The notes under the pieces: generated by a model
Database searches by the model: none
Told to the model about the DNA's origin: nothing
Seen by the model: only the letters and a program-made list of their open reading frames with translations
Translations under genes and position numbers: made by a program
Part shown: one piece after another, positions 39,293 to 48,013 of the stretch
Position numbering within the stretch: the first letter of the stretch is position 1
Layout of the letters: each line of letters opens with the position of its first letter
NCBI GenBank assembly: GCA_027062285.1
Contig: JAMOTL010000007.1
Coordinates: 1-60,908, forward strand
Direction: 5' to 3'
DNA from: Nautiliaceae bacterium
GTDB lineage: Bacteria; Campylobacterota; Campylobacteria; Campylobacterales; Nautiliaceae
DNA length: 60,908 nucleotides

Positions 39293-40201
39293 ATGAAAGC
39301 TAAAGAATATACTAAAACACTCTCAATTTTACTGGATTTAATTAATAGGTTTTATTTAGGAGAGCATTTAAGTACCTCGGACATAGAAAATTTATATAAA
39401 GTTTCAAAAAGAACCGCTCAAAGATATATAAATTATTTAAAAACTGCCGGATTTGATATTAAAAAAAAGAATAAAAAATACTATCTTAATACTTTAATTG
39501 ATTTGGAAAAAGAGACAATTTTTGAAGCTATTTTATCTATCGCCAAAAACGCGGGAATAGATGAAAACATATTGCCTCTACTTAATAAATTAAAACTAAT
39601 TCGCGAAGAAAACGTTTTTTATTCAAAACTTGATATTGAAAAAATAAAACCTTTAACGTTTAGAAAAATAGAAGAAGCCATCAAAAACAAAAAAATAATC
39701 AAAATGAAATATAAAATGAATAATAAACTCATAGATATGGATATAAAACCTCTTAAGATTTCCAATTTTGACGGATATTGGTATGTAAACGCTTTAAATC
39801 ATAAAAATGAATATAGAACTTATCATATAAAAAGTATAAAACATCTTGAAATCACGAATAAAACTTTTAATGTAAAAGAAAACATATTAAAAAATTTAGA
39901 TAAAGCGGTAAACAGCTGGTATAACCCTAATATCAAACCTTTTTTAGTAGAACTGTTTGCCGATGAAAACGCTACAAAATATCTTCAAAGAATTCCCCTC
40001 TCAAAAACCCAAAAAATCGTTAAAAATTCTAACGGTACTTCCACAATATATCTTGAAATAACTAATAAAAACGAAATAATTAGAAAACTTCTTATGTGGA
40101 TACCAAATTTGATAGTATTAGAGCCTAAATGGCTAAAAGAAGAAGTCGACAACCGTATAAAAGAATATATCAAATTAAACAAAAAGGATTTTTGTGTATA
40201 G
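39293..40201 (+). CDS. HTH + WYL-domain transcriptional regulator
   Basis: N-terminal HTH (YKVSKRTAQRYINYLKTAGF), WYL-like region (PLKISNFDGYWYVNALNHKNEYRTYHIKSIKHL) and a WCX-like C-terminus. Confidence 0.82.
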   Translation: MKAKEYTKTLSILLDLINRFYLGEHLSTSDIENLYKVSKRTAQRYINYLKTAGFDIKKKNKKYYLNTLIDLEKETIFEAILSIAKNAGIDENILPLLNKLKLIREENVFYSKLDIEKIKPLTFRKIEEAIKNKKIIKMKYKMNNKLIDMDIKPLKISNFDGYWYVNALNHKNEYRTYHIKSIKHLEITNKTFNVKENILKNLDKAVNSWYNPNIKPFLVELFADENATKYLQRIPLSKTQKIVKNSNGTSTIYLEITNKNEIIRKLLMWIPNLIVLEPKWLKEEVDNRIKEYIKLNKKDFCV

Positions 40202-41888
40202 TTTTAAAAAACTTCTAAAAGAGATAAAAAAATACAAACGAGAATTTATTTTAGCACAGATTATCGCTCTGATTGCTACGATTATTTCCATTCCCATACC
40301 TATGCTTATGCCTCTTTTAATAGATGAAGTTTTACTGAAAAAGCCCGGGTTTTGGACTGAGAGTATAAGTCATTTTTTCGGTGAGTGTTCGGCGTTTTGT
40401 TATGTAATGGTCACTCTTTTTGTGGTAGTCTTTTTAAGAGCGGCGTTTGTGGGACTTAATATTTTACAGACCTATTTTTTTGAAAAAATTACAAAAGACA
40501 TTACTTATAAAATCAGGATAAGAGTCCTAAATCACCTAAAACACCTCTCGATAAACGAATACGAAAACCTAAAAACAGGAGATATAGCAAGCCGCCTTAT
40601 CAGTGACGTAAACACGATTGAAGAATTTTTAATAAAATCCGTATCCAAATTCGTTATCTCTTTTTTGACTCTTATAGGAGTGGCGGCGGTGCTTTTATTG
40701 ATAAACTGGAAACTAGGACTTTTTATACTGTTTCTTAATCCTTTTGTAGTGGTATTATCCGGGAAAATTGCCAGAAAAGTAAAAAAATACAAACGCGAAC
40801 AAAACAAAACAATAAGCATTTTTCAAGAAGCTTTAATAGAAACGCTTGAGCTGTTTGAACAGATAAAAGCTTTCAATAAAGAAAACTACTTTTTCAAAAG
40901 ACTCTTTGAACTTGCGCGTGGGCTTAAAGAAAAATCATTTAATTTCAACTACAAAAGCGAAGCTTTCAGTAAACTAAGCTTTCTTATTTTTTTAATAGGA
41001 TTTGAAATATTCAGAGCCGCGGGAATCTTAGCCGTAGCGTATGACAGCTTATCAATAGGACTTATGCTTGCGGTTTACGGATATCTTTGGTTTATGATGA
41101 CTCCGATTCAGGAAATCATATCGATTCAATACGCGTATTTCGGAGCAAAAGCGGCTCTTGAGAGAATAAACGAAACCCTCTCACTCCCAAAAGAGCCTAT
41201 ATTTCCTCACAAAAAAGACCCGTTTAAAGATTTGGTAAACGTTGAGGTAAAAGACGTTTCATTCAAATATAAAGAGAGTGAGTGGATTTTAAAAAACGCT
41301 TCTGCTGTTTTTGAGCCTAAAAAAATTACGGCTCTTATCGGTGCAAGCGGCGGAGGAAAAACGACTCTTGCCAAAATCATCGCCGGATTTTTTACCCCGA
41401 ATGAAGGAGATGTTTTATATAACAATATAACTTATAAAGAAATAGGACTTGATAAAATCAGAGAGAACGTAAACCTGATACTCCAGGAGACAAGACTCTT
41501 TAACGACACCCTGCGTTTTAACCTAACCCTTGGTAAAGATTTTGATGAAAAAGAGATTTGGAAGGCTTTAAAGTTAGCCGAACTTGAAGAAGTTGTAAAA
41601 AAATGGCCAAAAGGGCTTGATACGTATGTGGGTAAAAACGGAGTGAAATTAAGCGGCGGACAAAAACAGCGCGTTGCAATCGCCAGAGCTCTTTTACACA
41701 AACCAAAAATTGTTATACTTGACGAATCAACTTCCGCTCTTGATATCGATACGGAAGAGAAAGTATTTAAAAACATAGAGCCGTTTTTAAAAAGCAGAAC
41801 ATCGATTATCATAGCCCACAGGGCTGAAACAATTGCAAAAGCCGACGAAATTTATATGATAAAAAATCGCTCGTTAATCAAGCTCTAA
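40194..41888 (+). CDS. ABC transporter, fused permease/ATPase (MsbA-type exporter)
   Basis: GTG start; Walker A GASGGGKTTLAK, LSGGQKQRVAIARALL, VILDESTSALD. Confidence 0.92.
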   Translation: MYSFKKLLKEIKKYKREFILAQIIALIATIISIPIPMLMPLLIDEVLLKKPGFWTESISHFFGECSAFCYVMVTLFVVVFLRAAFVGLNILQTYFFEKITKDITYKIRIRVLNHLKHLSINEYENLKTGDIASRLISDVNTIEEFLIKSVSKFVISFLTLIGVAAVLLLINWKLGLFILFLNPFVVVLSGKIARKVKKYKREQNKTISIFQEALIETLELFEQIKAFNKENYFFKRLFELARGLKEKSFNFNYKSEAFSKLSFLIFLIGFEIFRAAGILAVAYDSLSIGLMLAVYGYLWFMMTPIQEIISIQYAYFGAKAALERINETLSLPKEPIFPHKKDPFKDLVNVEVKDVSFKYKESEWILKNASAVFEPKKITALIGASGGGKTTLAKIIAGFFTPNEGDVLYNNITYKEIGLDKIRENVNLILQETRLFNDTLRFNLTLGKDFDEKEIWKALKLAELEEVVKKWPKGLDTYVGKNGVKLSGGQKQRVAIARALLHKPKIVILDESTSALDIDTEEKVFKNIEPFLKSRTSIIIAHRAETIAKADEIYMIKNRSLIKL

Positions 41889-42959
41889 AAATTTTTTAGC
41901 TCCTTTAAGCCTTGCGGTGTGCTTTTTTATCCAACCGTCAAACTCTTCCATTCCTTTGTTTTTACACATCGCAAAAAGCTCGTAATAAGAATGATTTGCA
42001 TATCTTTTTTTAAATTCTTTTTTAGGAAGTTTTATAGCTTTTTTGGCTTCTTTTTTTAAATCGTTGTATTTTTTTAAAAACTTCTTCTCAATTTCTATAA
42101 AATACTCATATTTTTCACTTTTTTTATTCAAGATATCCTTATACTCATGTTCTCTTTTTTCCAAAACGGCCGCAACTATTTCATGAGGTTGAATCTTACC
42201 AAGCAGTTTATGTCGTCTTAAATACTCTTTGGTTTTAACTTTAACAAATTGTAAATCTTCGAAAATTAAAACCCATCCTTCAATCCCTTTTTTAGTTTCA
42301 GCAAGTTTTATAAATTCTTCAAGACTTTTAACCTCAAATTCTTTTGCATATTTTATACCTCTTTTTTCAGCCTCTTTTTCAAATTCCAAATCATATTCTC
42401 CGGTATTCAAATCCCTTACCTGAATAAGTATCAAATCCTCTTTCCCATAATCCATAACTACTTGAGATTTAGGAGAAATATATTCGAATATCGGAATTTT
42501 GTTTTCTTTAAATTTATCTAAAATATACTGCTTTATATGAGGATTTTCAAGCATCATTTCATTTGCTCTTTTTGCCTGATACGCTTCAAAAGAAAGCTTC
42601 GTTTTAAAATAAATTTTCCCGTCAATCAAAACGGGCTGTAAAAGGCTTCCGTCAATTTTTTCTACTGCTTTAATTATTTTTTTATTTTTTAAATCTTCTT
42701 CCATCCATCCCGGTGCCTGATTAAGTTCAAAAAATTTATGAAGCGCTATAAACCTTCTCCACTCTTTATCTTTAACAAAAGTAAGCCCTCTTAATTCATA
42801 AGAACCTTTATCTTTAAATTTCTCAAACTCTTCAAATTTAGCCTGTTTATAGTGATAAATAGCTACTTGTTTATCTAAAAAAGCATCCTCTTTTCTAAAA
42901 AACTGCTTTGAATTTTCTACGATATAATCACACTCCTCTTTTGTAGGCAAATAAAACAT
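41874..42959 (-). CDS. T4 Rnl1-like RNA ligase
   Basis: Nucleotidyltransferase motif I EKIDGSLL preceded by ELRGLTF; IFEYISPKSQVVMDYG; EGWVLIF; FVKVKTKEY. Confidence 0.78.
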   Translation of the reverse strand: MFYLPTKEECDYIVENSKQFFRKEDAFLDKQVAIYHYKQAKFEEFEKFKDKGSYELRGLTFVKDKEWRRFIALHKFFELNQAPGWMEEDLKNKKIIKAVEKIDGSLLQPVLIDGKIYFKTKLSFEAYQAKRANEMMLENPHIKQYILDKFKENKIPIFEYISPKSQVVMDYGKEDLILIQVRDLNTGEYDLEFEKEAEKRGIKYAKEFEVKSLEEFIKLAETKKGIEGWVLIFEDLQFVKVKTKEYLRRHKLLGKIQPHEIVAAVLEKREHEYKDILNKKSEKYEYFIEIEKKFLKKYNDLKKEAKKAIKLPKKEFKKRYANHSYYELFAMCKNKGMEEFDGWIKKHTARLKGAKKFLELD

Positions 42960-43000
42960 AAAACAAAACCTTTAATATTTTTTAGTGTAATTATATCAAA

Positions 43001-43429
43001 TCACATGAGCTTTTTTATTTCTTTTTCTATTAAATATTTAGTAAGTTTTTCAAGAGCAAAATAAGATTCTCCAATATCAAAAAGCACCAATTCACTATTT
43101 TCAATAGCAATTATCGGATAATCTTTTCCGAAAAATTTTTTATAAAATCCAAAAACTTCTCCCGGCTTTATAATTTTTAAAATTTTTTCCTTATCTACTA
43201 CCGCCAATTTACCTTTTTTTAAATAAATAAAATCATAACTTTCCAATAAGTTTTTCTTTTTGAGAATTACTTTTTTAAAATATTTAACATTAAAAAGCTC
43301 CAAATCATCATTTAGTTTTATTCCCTTTTTATCTACCAAATTCAATAAAAACGCCGTCTCTTCAGGAGTATAAACAGTAAACAAATTCATTCTACAACCT
43401 TTAACATTTTTTGAAGATATATATACCAT
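43001..43429 (-). CDS. Small protein with possible cNMP-binding/cupin-like fold
   Basis: FIYLKKGKLAVVDKEKILKIIKPGEVFGFYKKFFGKDYPIIAIENSELVLFDI resembles cyclic-nucleotide-binding beta-barrels; start uncertain (MNLF... possible). Confidence 0.4.
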   Translation of the reverse strand: MVYISSKNVKGCRMNLFTVYTPEETAFLLNLVDKKGIKLNDDLELFNVKYFKKVILKKKNLLESYDFIYLKKGKLAVVDKEKILKIIKPGEVFGFYKKFFGKDYPIIAIENSELVLFDIGESYFALEKLTKYLIEKEIKKLM

Positions 43430-44190
43430 TCACTATTTTGAGCTTTGGAAACATCAATATTTTTTAAAAAATATTTAATAAAAGTTTTTGTAGAAAAGTC
43501 ACCATCAATATGAGAAGTCTCAAAAAACTTAACTACCGCCGAAGAATTTGAAGCTTTATGCCATAAAAGCTTGTCAAAGTAATAAAGTTTGACGTTTATT
43601 ATCTTTTCTAACTTTTTTAAATGAAGGTCTTTTAGTTTATTAAACTGTGGAAAAAATTTTAGCTCTTCTTCCTTTTCTAAACTTTCAAGCAAATCTTTTA
43701 ACTCATAAAATCTATCTTTGTTCTTGGAAAGCTCATATATCATATCTACATAGTTCTTTTTTACTTTTTTATATTCGCTAGAACCTTTTTCTAATGTTTT
43801 CAATTGCTCTTCAAGCTTTGAAATAGCCGAATTATACTCTTCCATTCGGATCTTAAGTTTTTCATACTCATCTTTTAAAGTCTTATATTCATTCTTTTTT
43901 TCCAAGTATTCCTGGTAAAATATAAGCTCAACATATTTCGTTTTGTTTTTTATACCTTTATAAAATGTATAAAGTGAATTCAAATCCTGATAAACTTTTC
44001 CCATCAAGTCATCGAGTATATGTTCATCAATCTCCATCAAAAAATTCGTTGCTGTATCTATAAATTTTTTTAATTCTATATAGTTTGCTTTCGGAAACTT
44101 AAACTTATTGGTAACTAAATATTCGAAATGAAAATCATTCACTTCTTTGATTTGCTGGAAGTATTTTTTTAAAAAATCCTCTAACACCAT
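43387..44190 (-). CDS. Coiled-coil protein of unknown function
   Basis: 267-aa ORF with a long Lys/Glu-rich heptad region; overlaps the following gene. Confidence 0.5.
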   Translation of the reverse strand: MVLEDFLKKYFQQIKEVNDFHFEYLVTNKFKFPKANYIELKKFIDTATNFLMEIDEHILDDLMGKVYQDLNSLYTFYKGIKNKTKYVELIFYQEYLEKKNEYKTLKDEYEKLKIRMEEYNSAISKLEEQLKTLEKGSSEYKKVKKNYVDMIYELSKNKDRFYELKDLLESLEKEEELKFFPQFNKLKDLHLKKLEKIINVKLYYFDKLLWHKASNSSAVVKFFETSHIDGDFSTKTFIKYFLKNIDVSKAQNSEWYIYLQKMLKVVE

Positions 44191-44273
44191 TTTCTACCCC
44201 CTTTTGTTTCTAATCGACATTTTGTAATCTTTTTTAAGTAATTGTGATAAAATAGCAATAAAAAAGGATGTCG

Positions 44274-45962
44274 ATGAGAAGTGACGAAATAAAAAAAGGA
44301 TGGCACAGAGCCCCTCACAGAAGTCTGCTTAGAGCATGCGGACTTAAAGACGAGGATTTTGACAAACCTTTTATCGGTGTGGCAAACAGCTTTATTGAAA
44401 TAATCCCGGGACACTTTTTCTTAAATAAATATGCGGAAATTGTAAAAGACGAAATCAGAAAAAACGGATGTGTTCCTTTTGAATTCAACACAATCGGTGT
44501 AGATGACGGAATTGCTATGGGTCATGACGGAATGCTTTACAGCCTTCCAAGTCGTGAAATTATCGCAAACTCTATTGAAACGGTTATGAACGCTCATAAA
44601 CTTGACGCACTTATTTGTATTCCAAACTGCGACAAAATTACTCCGGGTATGGTGATGGGAGCCCTTAGAGTAAACGTACCTACTATCTTCGTAACGGGTG
44701 GTCCTATGAGAGCAGGTCATCTGCCTGATGGTACTCCGATTGATTTGGCAACGGTATTTGAAGGGGTAGGAAAGTTTGAAAAAGGCGAACTGGATGAAGA
44801 AAAATTATATCAGCTTGAATGTCTGGCATGTCCTGGCGGCGGAAGCTGTTCTGGTATGTTTACGGCAAACTCTATGAATACCCTAATTGAAGCTATGGGA
44901 ATAGCTCTTAAAGGAAACGGAACTATCTTAGCACTTACGCCTGAGAGAGAAGAATTACTAAGAAAAGCTGCAAGAAGAATTTGTGAAATAGCAAAAGATG
45001 AAAAGCTTAGCGAACAATATAAAATTAGAAATATAATAAACGAAAAAGCAGTCCATAACGCGTTTGTAGTTGATATGGCAATGGGTGGAAGCAGTAATAC
45101 TGTACTTCACATGATGGCAATCGCAAAAGAAGCTGGAGTTGATTTTGACCTCCACAAACTAAATGAAATAGCAAAACACACTTCCCACATAGCAAAAATT
45201 TCCCCGTCTCTTCAGACGATACATATGGAAGATATCCATAGAGCCGGTGGAATGAGCGCGGTTATGAAAGAAATCAGCAAAAGAAGCGATACGATTCTTT
45301 ACCTTGACAACCCAGTAATCGAAGGCGGTACGGTAGCGGACAGAATCAAAGACGCCGAGGTTAAAGACTACACGGTTATTCATCCGGTAGATAACCCTTA
45401 CAGTGAAGTTGGAGGTTTAGCAATACTGTTTGGTAACCTCGCTGAAGAAGGATGTGTAATTAAAACAGCGGGAATTACAGGTGAGAGAAAATTTACGGGT
45501 AAAGCGGTTTGTTTTGATTCTCAACAAGAAGCAATAGAAGGAATTACCTCAGGAAAAGTAAAAGAAGGCGACGTGGTTGTCATCAGATACGAAGGTCCAA
45601 AAGGAGGACCAGGAATGCAGGAAATGCTGGCACCTACAAGTCTTATTATGGGAATGGGACTGGGCGATAAAGTAGCTCTAATTACTGACGGTAGATTTTC
45701 AGGTGCGACAAGAGGTCTTAGCATCGGTCACGTAAGCCCTGAAGCGGCTGAAGGTGGAATGATTGGTCTTCTTAAAGACGGAGACATTATAGAAATTGAC
45801 GTGGATAATTTCTCTATAAACGTTAAACTAAGCGATGAAGAAATCGAAAAAAGAAAAAAAGAATTCACTCCACTTAAAAAAGAAGTACCTGGACGCTGGC
45901 TGAAACAATACAGAGCCCTTGTTACAAATGCAAGCAACGGAGCTATCTTAAAAGCCGACTGA
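44274..45962 (+). CDS. ilvD: Dihydroxy-acid dehydratase
   Basis: [51 protein letters not shown] at 44274 fits the SD (AAAAAGG 44261-44267) better than 44268. Confidence 0.96.
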   Translation: MRSDEIKKGWHRAPHRSLLRACGLKDEDFDKPFIGVANSFIEIIPGHFFLNKYAEIVKDEIRKNGCVPFEFNTIGVDDGIAMGHDGMLYSLPSREIIANSIETVMNAHKLDALICIPNCDKITPGMVMGALRVNVPTIFVTGGPMRAGHLPDGTPIDLATVFEGVGKFEKGELDEEKLYQLECLACPGGGSCSGMFTANSMNTLIEAMGIALKGNGTILALTPEREELLRKAARRICEIAKDEKLSEQYKIRNIINEKAVHNAFVVDMAMGGSSNTVLHMMAIAKEAGVDFDLHKLNEIAKHTSHIAKISPSLQTIHMEDIHRAGGMSAVMKEISKRSDTILYLDNPVIEGGTVADRIKDAEVKDYTVIHPVDNPYSEVGGLAILFGNLAEEGCVIKTAGITGERKFTGKAVCFDSQQEAIEGITSGKVKEGDVVVIRYEGPKGGPGMQEMLAPTSLIMGMGLGDKVALITDGRFSGATRGLSIGHVSPEAAEGGMIGLLKDGDIIEIDVDNFSINVKLSDEEIEKRKKEFTPLKKEVPGRWLKQYRALVTNASNGAILKAD

Positions 45963-46011
45963 CCCTCTTTTCTTTTTTTTTTGATATACTTTCCCCAAAA
46001 ACGGAACTTAT

Positions 46012-46851
46012 ATGAAAAACCTTATAAATCAGGCACTAAAAACAGCTCTTTTAATAATAAAGCTCGTAATACCTTTTTATTTTTTAGCGGATATTTTAAT
46101 TTATTTTGGAATTCTTCAAAAGATATCTTTTATTTTTGAGCCCATTACTTCCATTATGGGATTAAATCCCGAAGTTTCGCTGTCAATTGCCGCAGGAGTG
46201 CTTTTTAATCTTTACGCAGCAATAGCTTTCGCCGCACCTCTTGGGCTGACTCCATATGAATGGACAATTCTTGGGCTTTTTTTGGGAATTGCTCACGCAT
46301 TGCCTGTGGAAAACGCTATTATGAAAAAGCTTGGAATGCCTCACTGGTATTCCACTCTTCTTAGAATCGGTGTAGGGATAATAGCTGTTATTATTTTTAG
46401 AGCTCTTCCTATTCACATAGAAGGTAAAACACTCCAAAAAGAGATAACACTTCCTGTTTATGATTCTTTTTGGCAAATGCTTGGGAACTCTTTATACAAT
46501 GCTTCCGTTTTGGCTATAAAAATCATCATTTTAATAACAATCATCATCTTCTTTATGCATTTTATCAAAGAAAAACTATTTAAAAACAAAAACCTTAGCG
46601 CCCCCTTTTCGATTATCACCGGAATAATTTTAGGGATTACTTATGGAGCGGGCATTTTAATTGCTGAGAAAAATCGTCTAAGTAAAAAAGAGCTGTTGTT
46701 TATAGGAACTTTTCTTATGATAGCCCATTCACTGATAGAAGACCCTCTTTTATTTGTGATTTTAGGAGCAAATTTTTGGGCACTGGTTATTATAAGAGTA
46801 ATTTTAGCTATTATTGTTTCTTATCTTGCCGTAAAATTTTATAAACGCTAG
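46012..46851 (+). CDS. Nucleoside-recognition (Gate)-domain membrane protein
   Basis: Multi-TM protein of YjiH/nucleoside-recognition type (AIAFAAPLGLTPYEWTILGLFLGIAHALPVENAIMKKLG). Confidence 0.65.
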   Translation: MKNLINQALKTALLIIKLVIPFYFLADILIYFGILQKISFIFEPITSIMGLNPEVSLSIAAGVLFNLYAAIAFAAPLGLTPYEWTILGLFLGIAHALPVENAIMKKLGMPHWYSTLLRIGVGIIAVIIFRALPIHIEGKTLQKEITLPVYDSFWQMLGNSLYNASVLAIKIIILITIIIFFMHFIKEKLFKNKNLSAPFSIITGIILGITYGAGILIAEKNRLSKKELLFIGTFLMIAHSLIEDPLLFVILGANFWALVIIRVILAIIVSYLAVKFYKR

Positions 46852-47345
46852 ACATATATTTCAAATTTTTGATTAAATAAATTATCAAAAAGCTCTTTTG
46901 CTTTTTTAAGCTCTTCTATACCTGCTTTTATACTTTTTAATACCTCATCAAAAGTATTTACTCCTTCTTGTTTTAACGCATTTAGATGGTTTTGATTTTT
47001 TATAGGCGGAAGATATGATTTTAATCTATTTGCGGCATTCTTTATTACTTTTTCATTTATATCTTTTTGTTTTAAAAATTCTTTAAGCATAGGTTTTATC
47101 TTTTTGAAAGCCTCTTTTATCTCTTTTATATCGTTTTCATCAAGCCCGTTACCCTCATAATGAAATTCATAACCGAACTGATGAGTAAGTGTTAGTTCTT
47201 GAGAAACAGAAGTTCTTGTTTTAGTAAAATGATTTTCAGCTTCAATAGAATCAAACATTTTTAAATCTATTTTATCTCCGCTGCTGGTAGTAAAAGAAAA
47301 ATTAAAATTAGCAGAATTTGAAGCATATTTGCAGATATTTAGCAT
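46848..47345 (-). CDS. Hypothetical protein
   Basis: 165-aa ORF between convergent neighbours; no family recognised. Confidence 0.5.
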   Translation of the reverse strand: MLNICKYASNSANFNFSFTTSSGDKIDLKMFDSIEAENHFTKTRTSVSQELTLTHQFGYEFHYEGNGLDENDIKEIKEAFKKIKPMLKEFLKQKDINEKVIKNAANRLKSYLPPIKNQNHLNALKQEGVNTFDEVLKSIKAGIEELKKAKELFDNLFNQKFEIYV

Positions 47346-47386
47346 AACAAGCCTTTTTATTTAAAATCGGCAAGGAAGAGAAAGAA

Positions 47387-47971
47387 TTAATCTTCTTCCT
47401 CTACTTCTATTGCCTGATATCTGTAAATTGTCGGATGGAATTTCAGACAATCTCCAGGAAGCCCTGCTTTTAAACATAAATGAGCAAAGAACAAATCAAA
47501 CATAGGAAGTTCTTCCCATACAGCCGGTAAAAAAGTCGCCTGATGATTACCGAGTTGCAGTATCACTCCATCAACACCCGGTCTTATTTTTCTTCTCAAA
47601 TCTTCGACATCTTCATATTCCACTTTTTCAGGAATAGTAAGAACGCTTACTTCAATTTTTACCCTATCAAACTCTTCAGGAGTTAGCGGTGGAAATCTCG
47701 GATCATCAAAAGCGGCCGCTTTTGCGTTTGCCACCACATCGTCAATCAACGGACGATATGGAAGAATCGAACCTATACATCCCCTTAAGTTACTTCCTCT
47801 TGGTTTATCTTTTAATTTTAATGTAACAAACGTAGCTCTTTTTTCCTCAAGCCACGGATATGTTTCCACCCATTCATCTCTATTTATTAATTTTTGCCCT
47901 TGAAACTCTTCTAAAATTGAAAGTCTTGCTAATTTTGGCAAGATTTTATATTTTTCTTTTAAATTTTCCAT
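47387..47971 (-). CDS. AMMECR1-domain protein
   Basis: FVTLKLKDKPRGSNLRGCIGSI...DDVVANAKAAAFDDPRFPPLTPEEFDRVKIEVSVLT. Confidence 0.88.
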   Translation of the reverse strand: MENLKEKYKILPKLARLSILEEFQGQKLINRDEWVETYPWLEEKRATFVTLKLKDKPRGSNLRGCIGSILPYRPLIDDVVANAKAAAFDDPRFPPLTPEEFDRVKIEVSVLTIPEKVEYEDVEDLRRKIRPGVDGVILQLGNHQATFLPAVWEELPMFDLFFAHLCLKAGLPGDCLKFHPTIYRYQAIEVEEED

Positions 47972-48013
47972 ATTCCCCTCCTCAAAAACTTTTATATATT
48001 ATATCACAAAATT

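Noticed and set aside
36908-44267. Integrated mobile island at tRNA-Ala
   Set aside because: No integrase, transposase or duplicated tRNA 3' end seen by eye; retained only as an accessory-gene neighbourhood, not called a mobile element.
44181-45937. Several minus-strand ORFs within ilvD
   Set aside because: Antisense shadows of ilvD with no recognisable domains.
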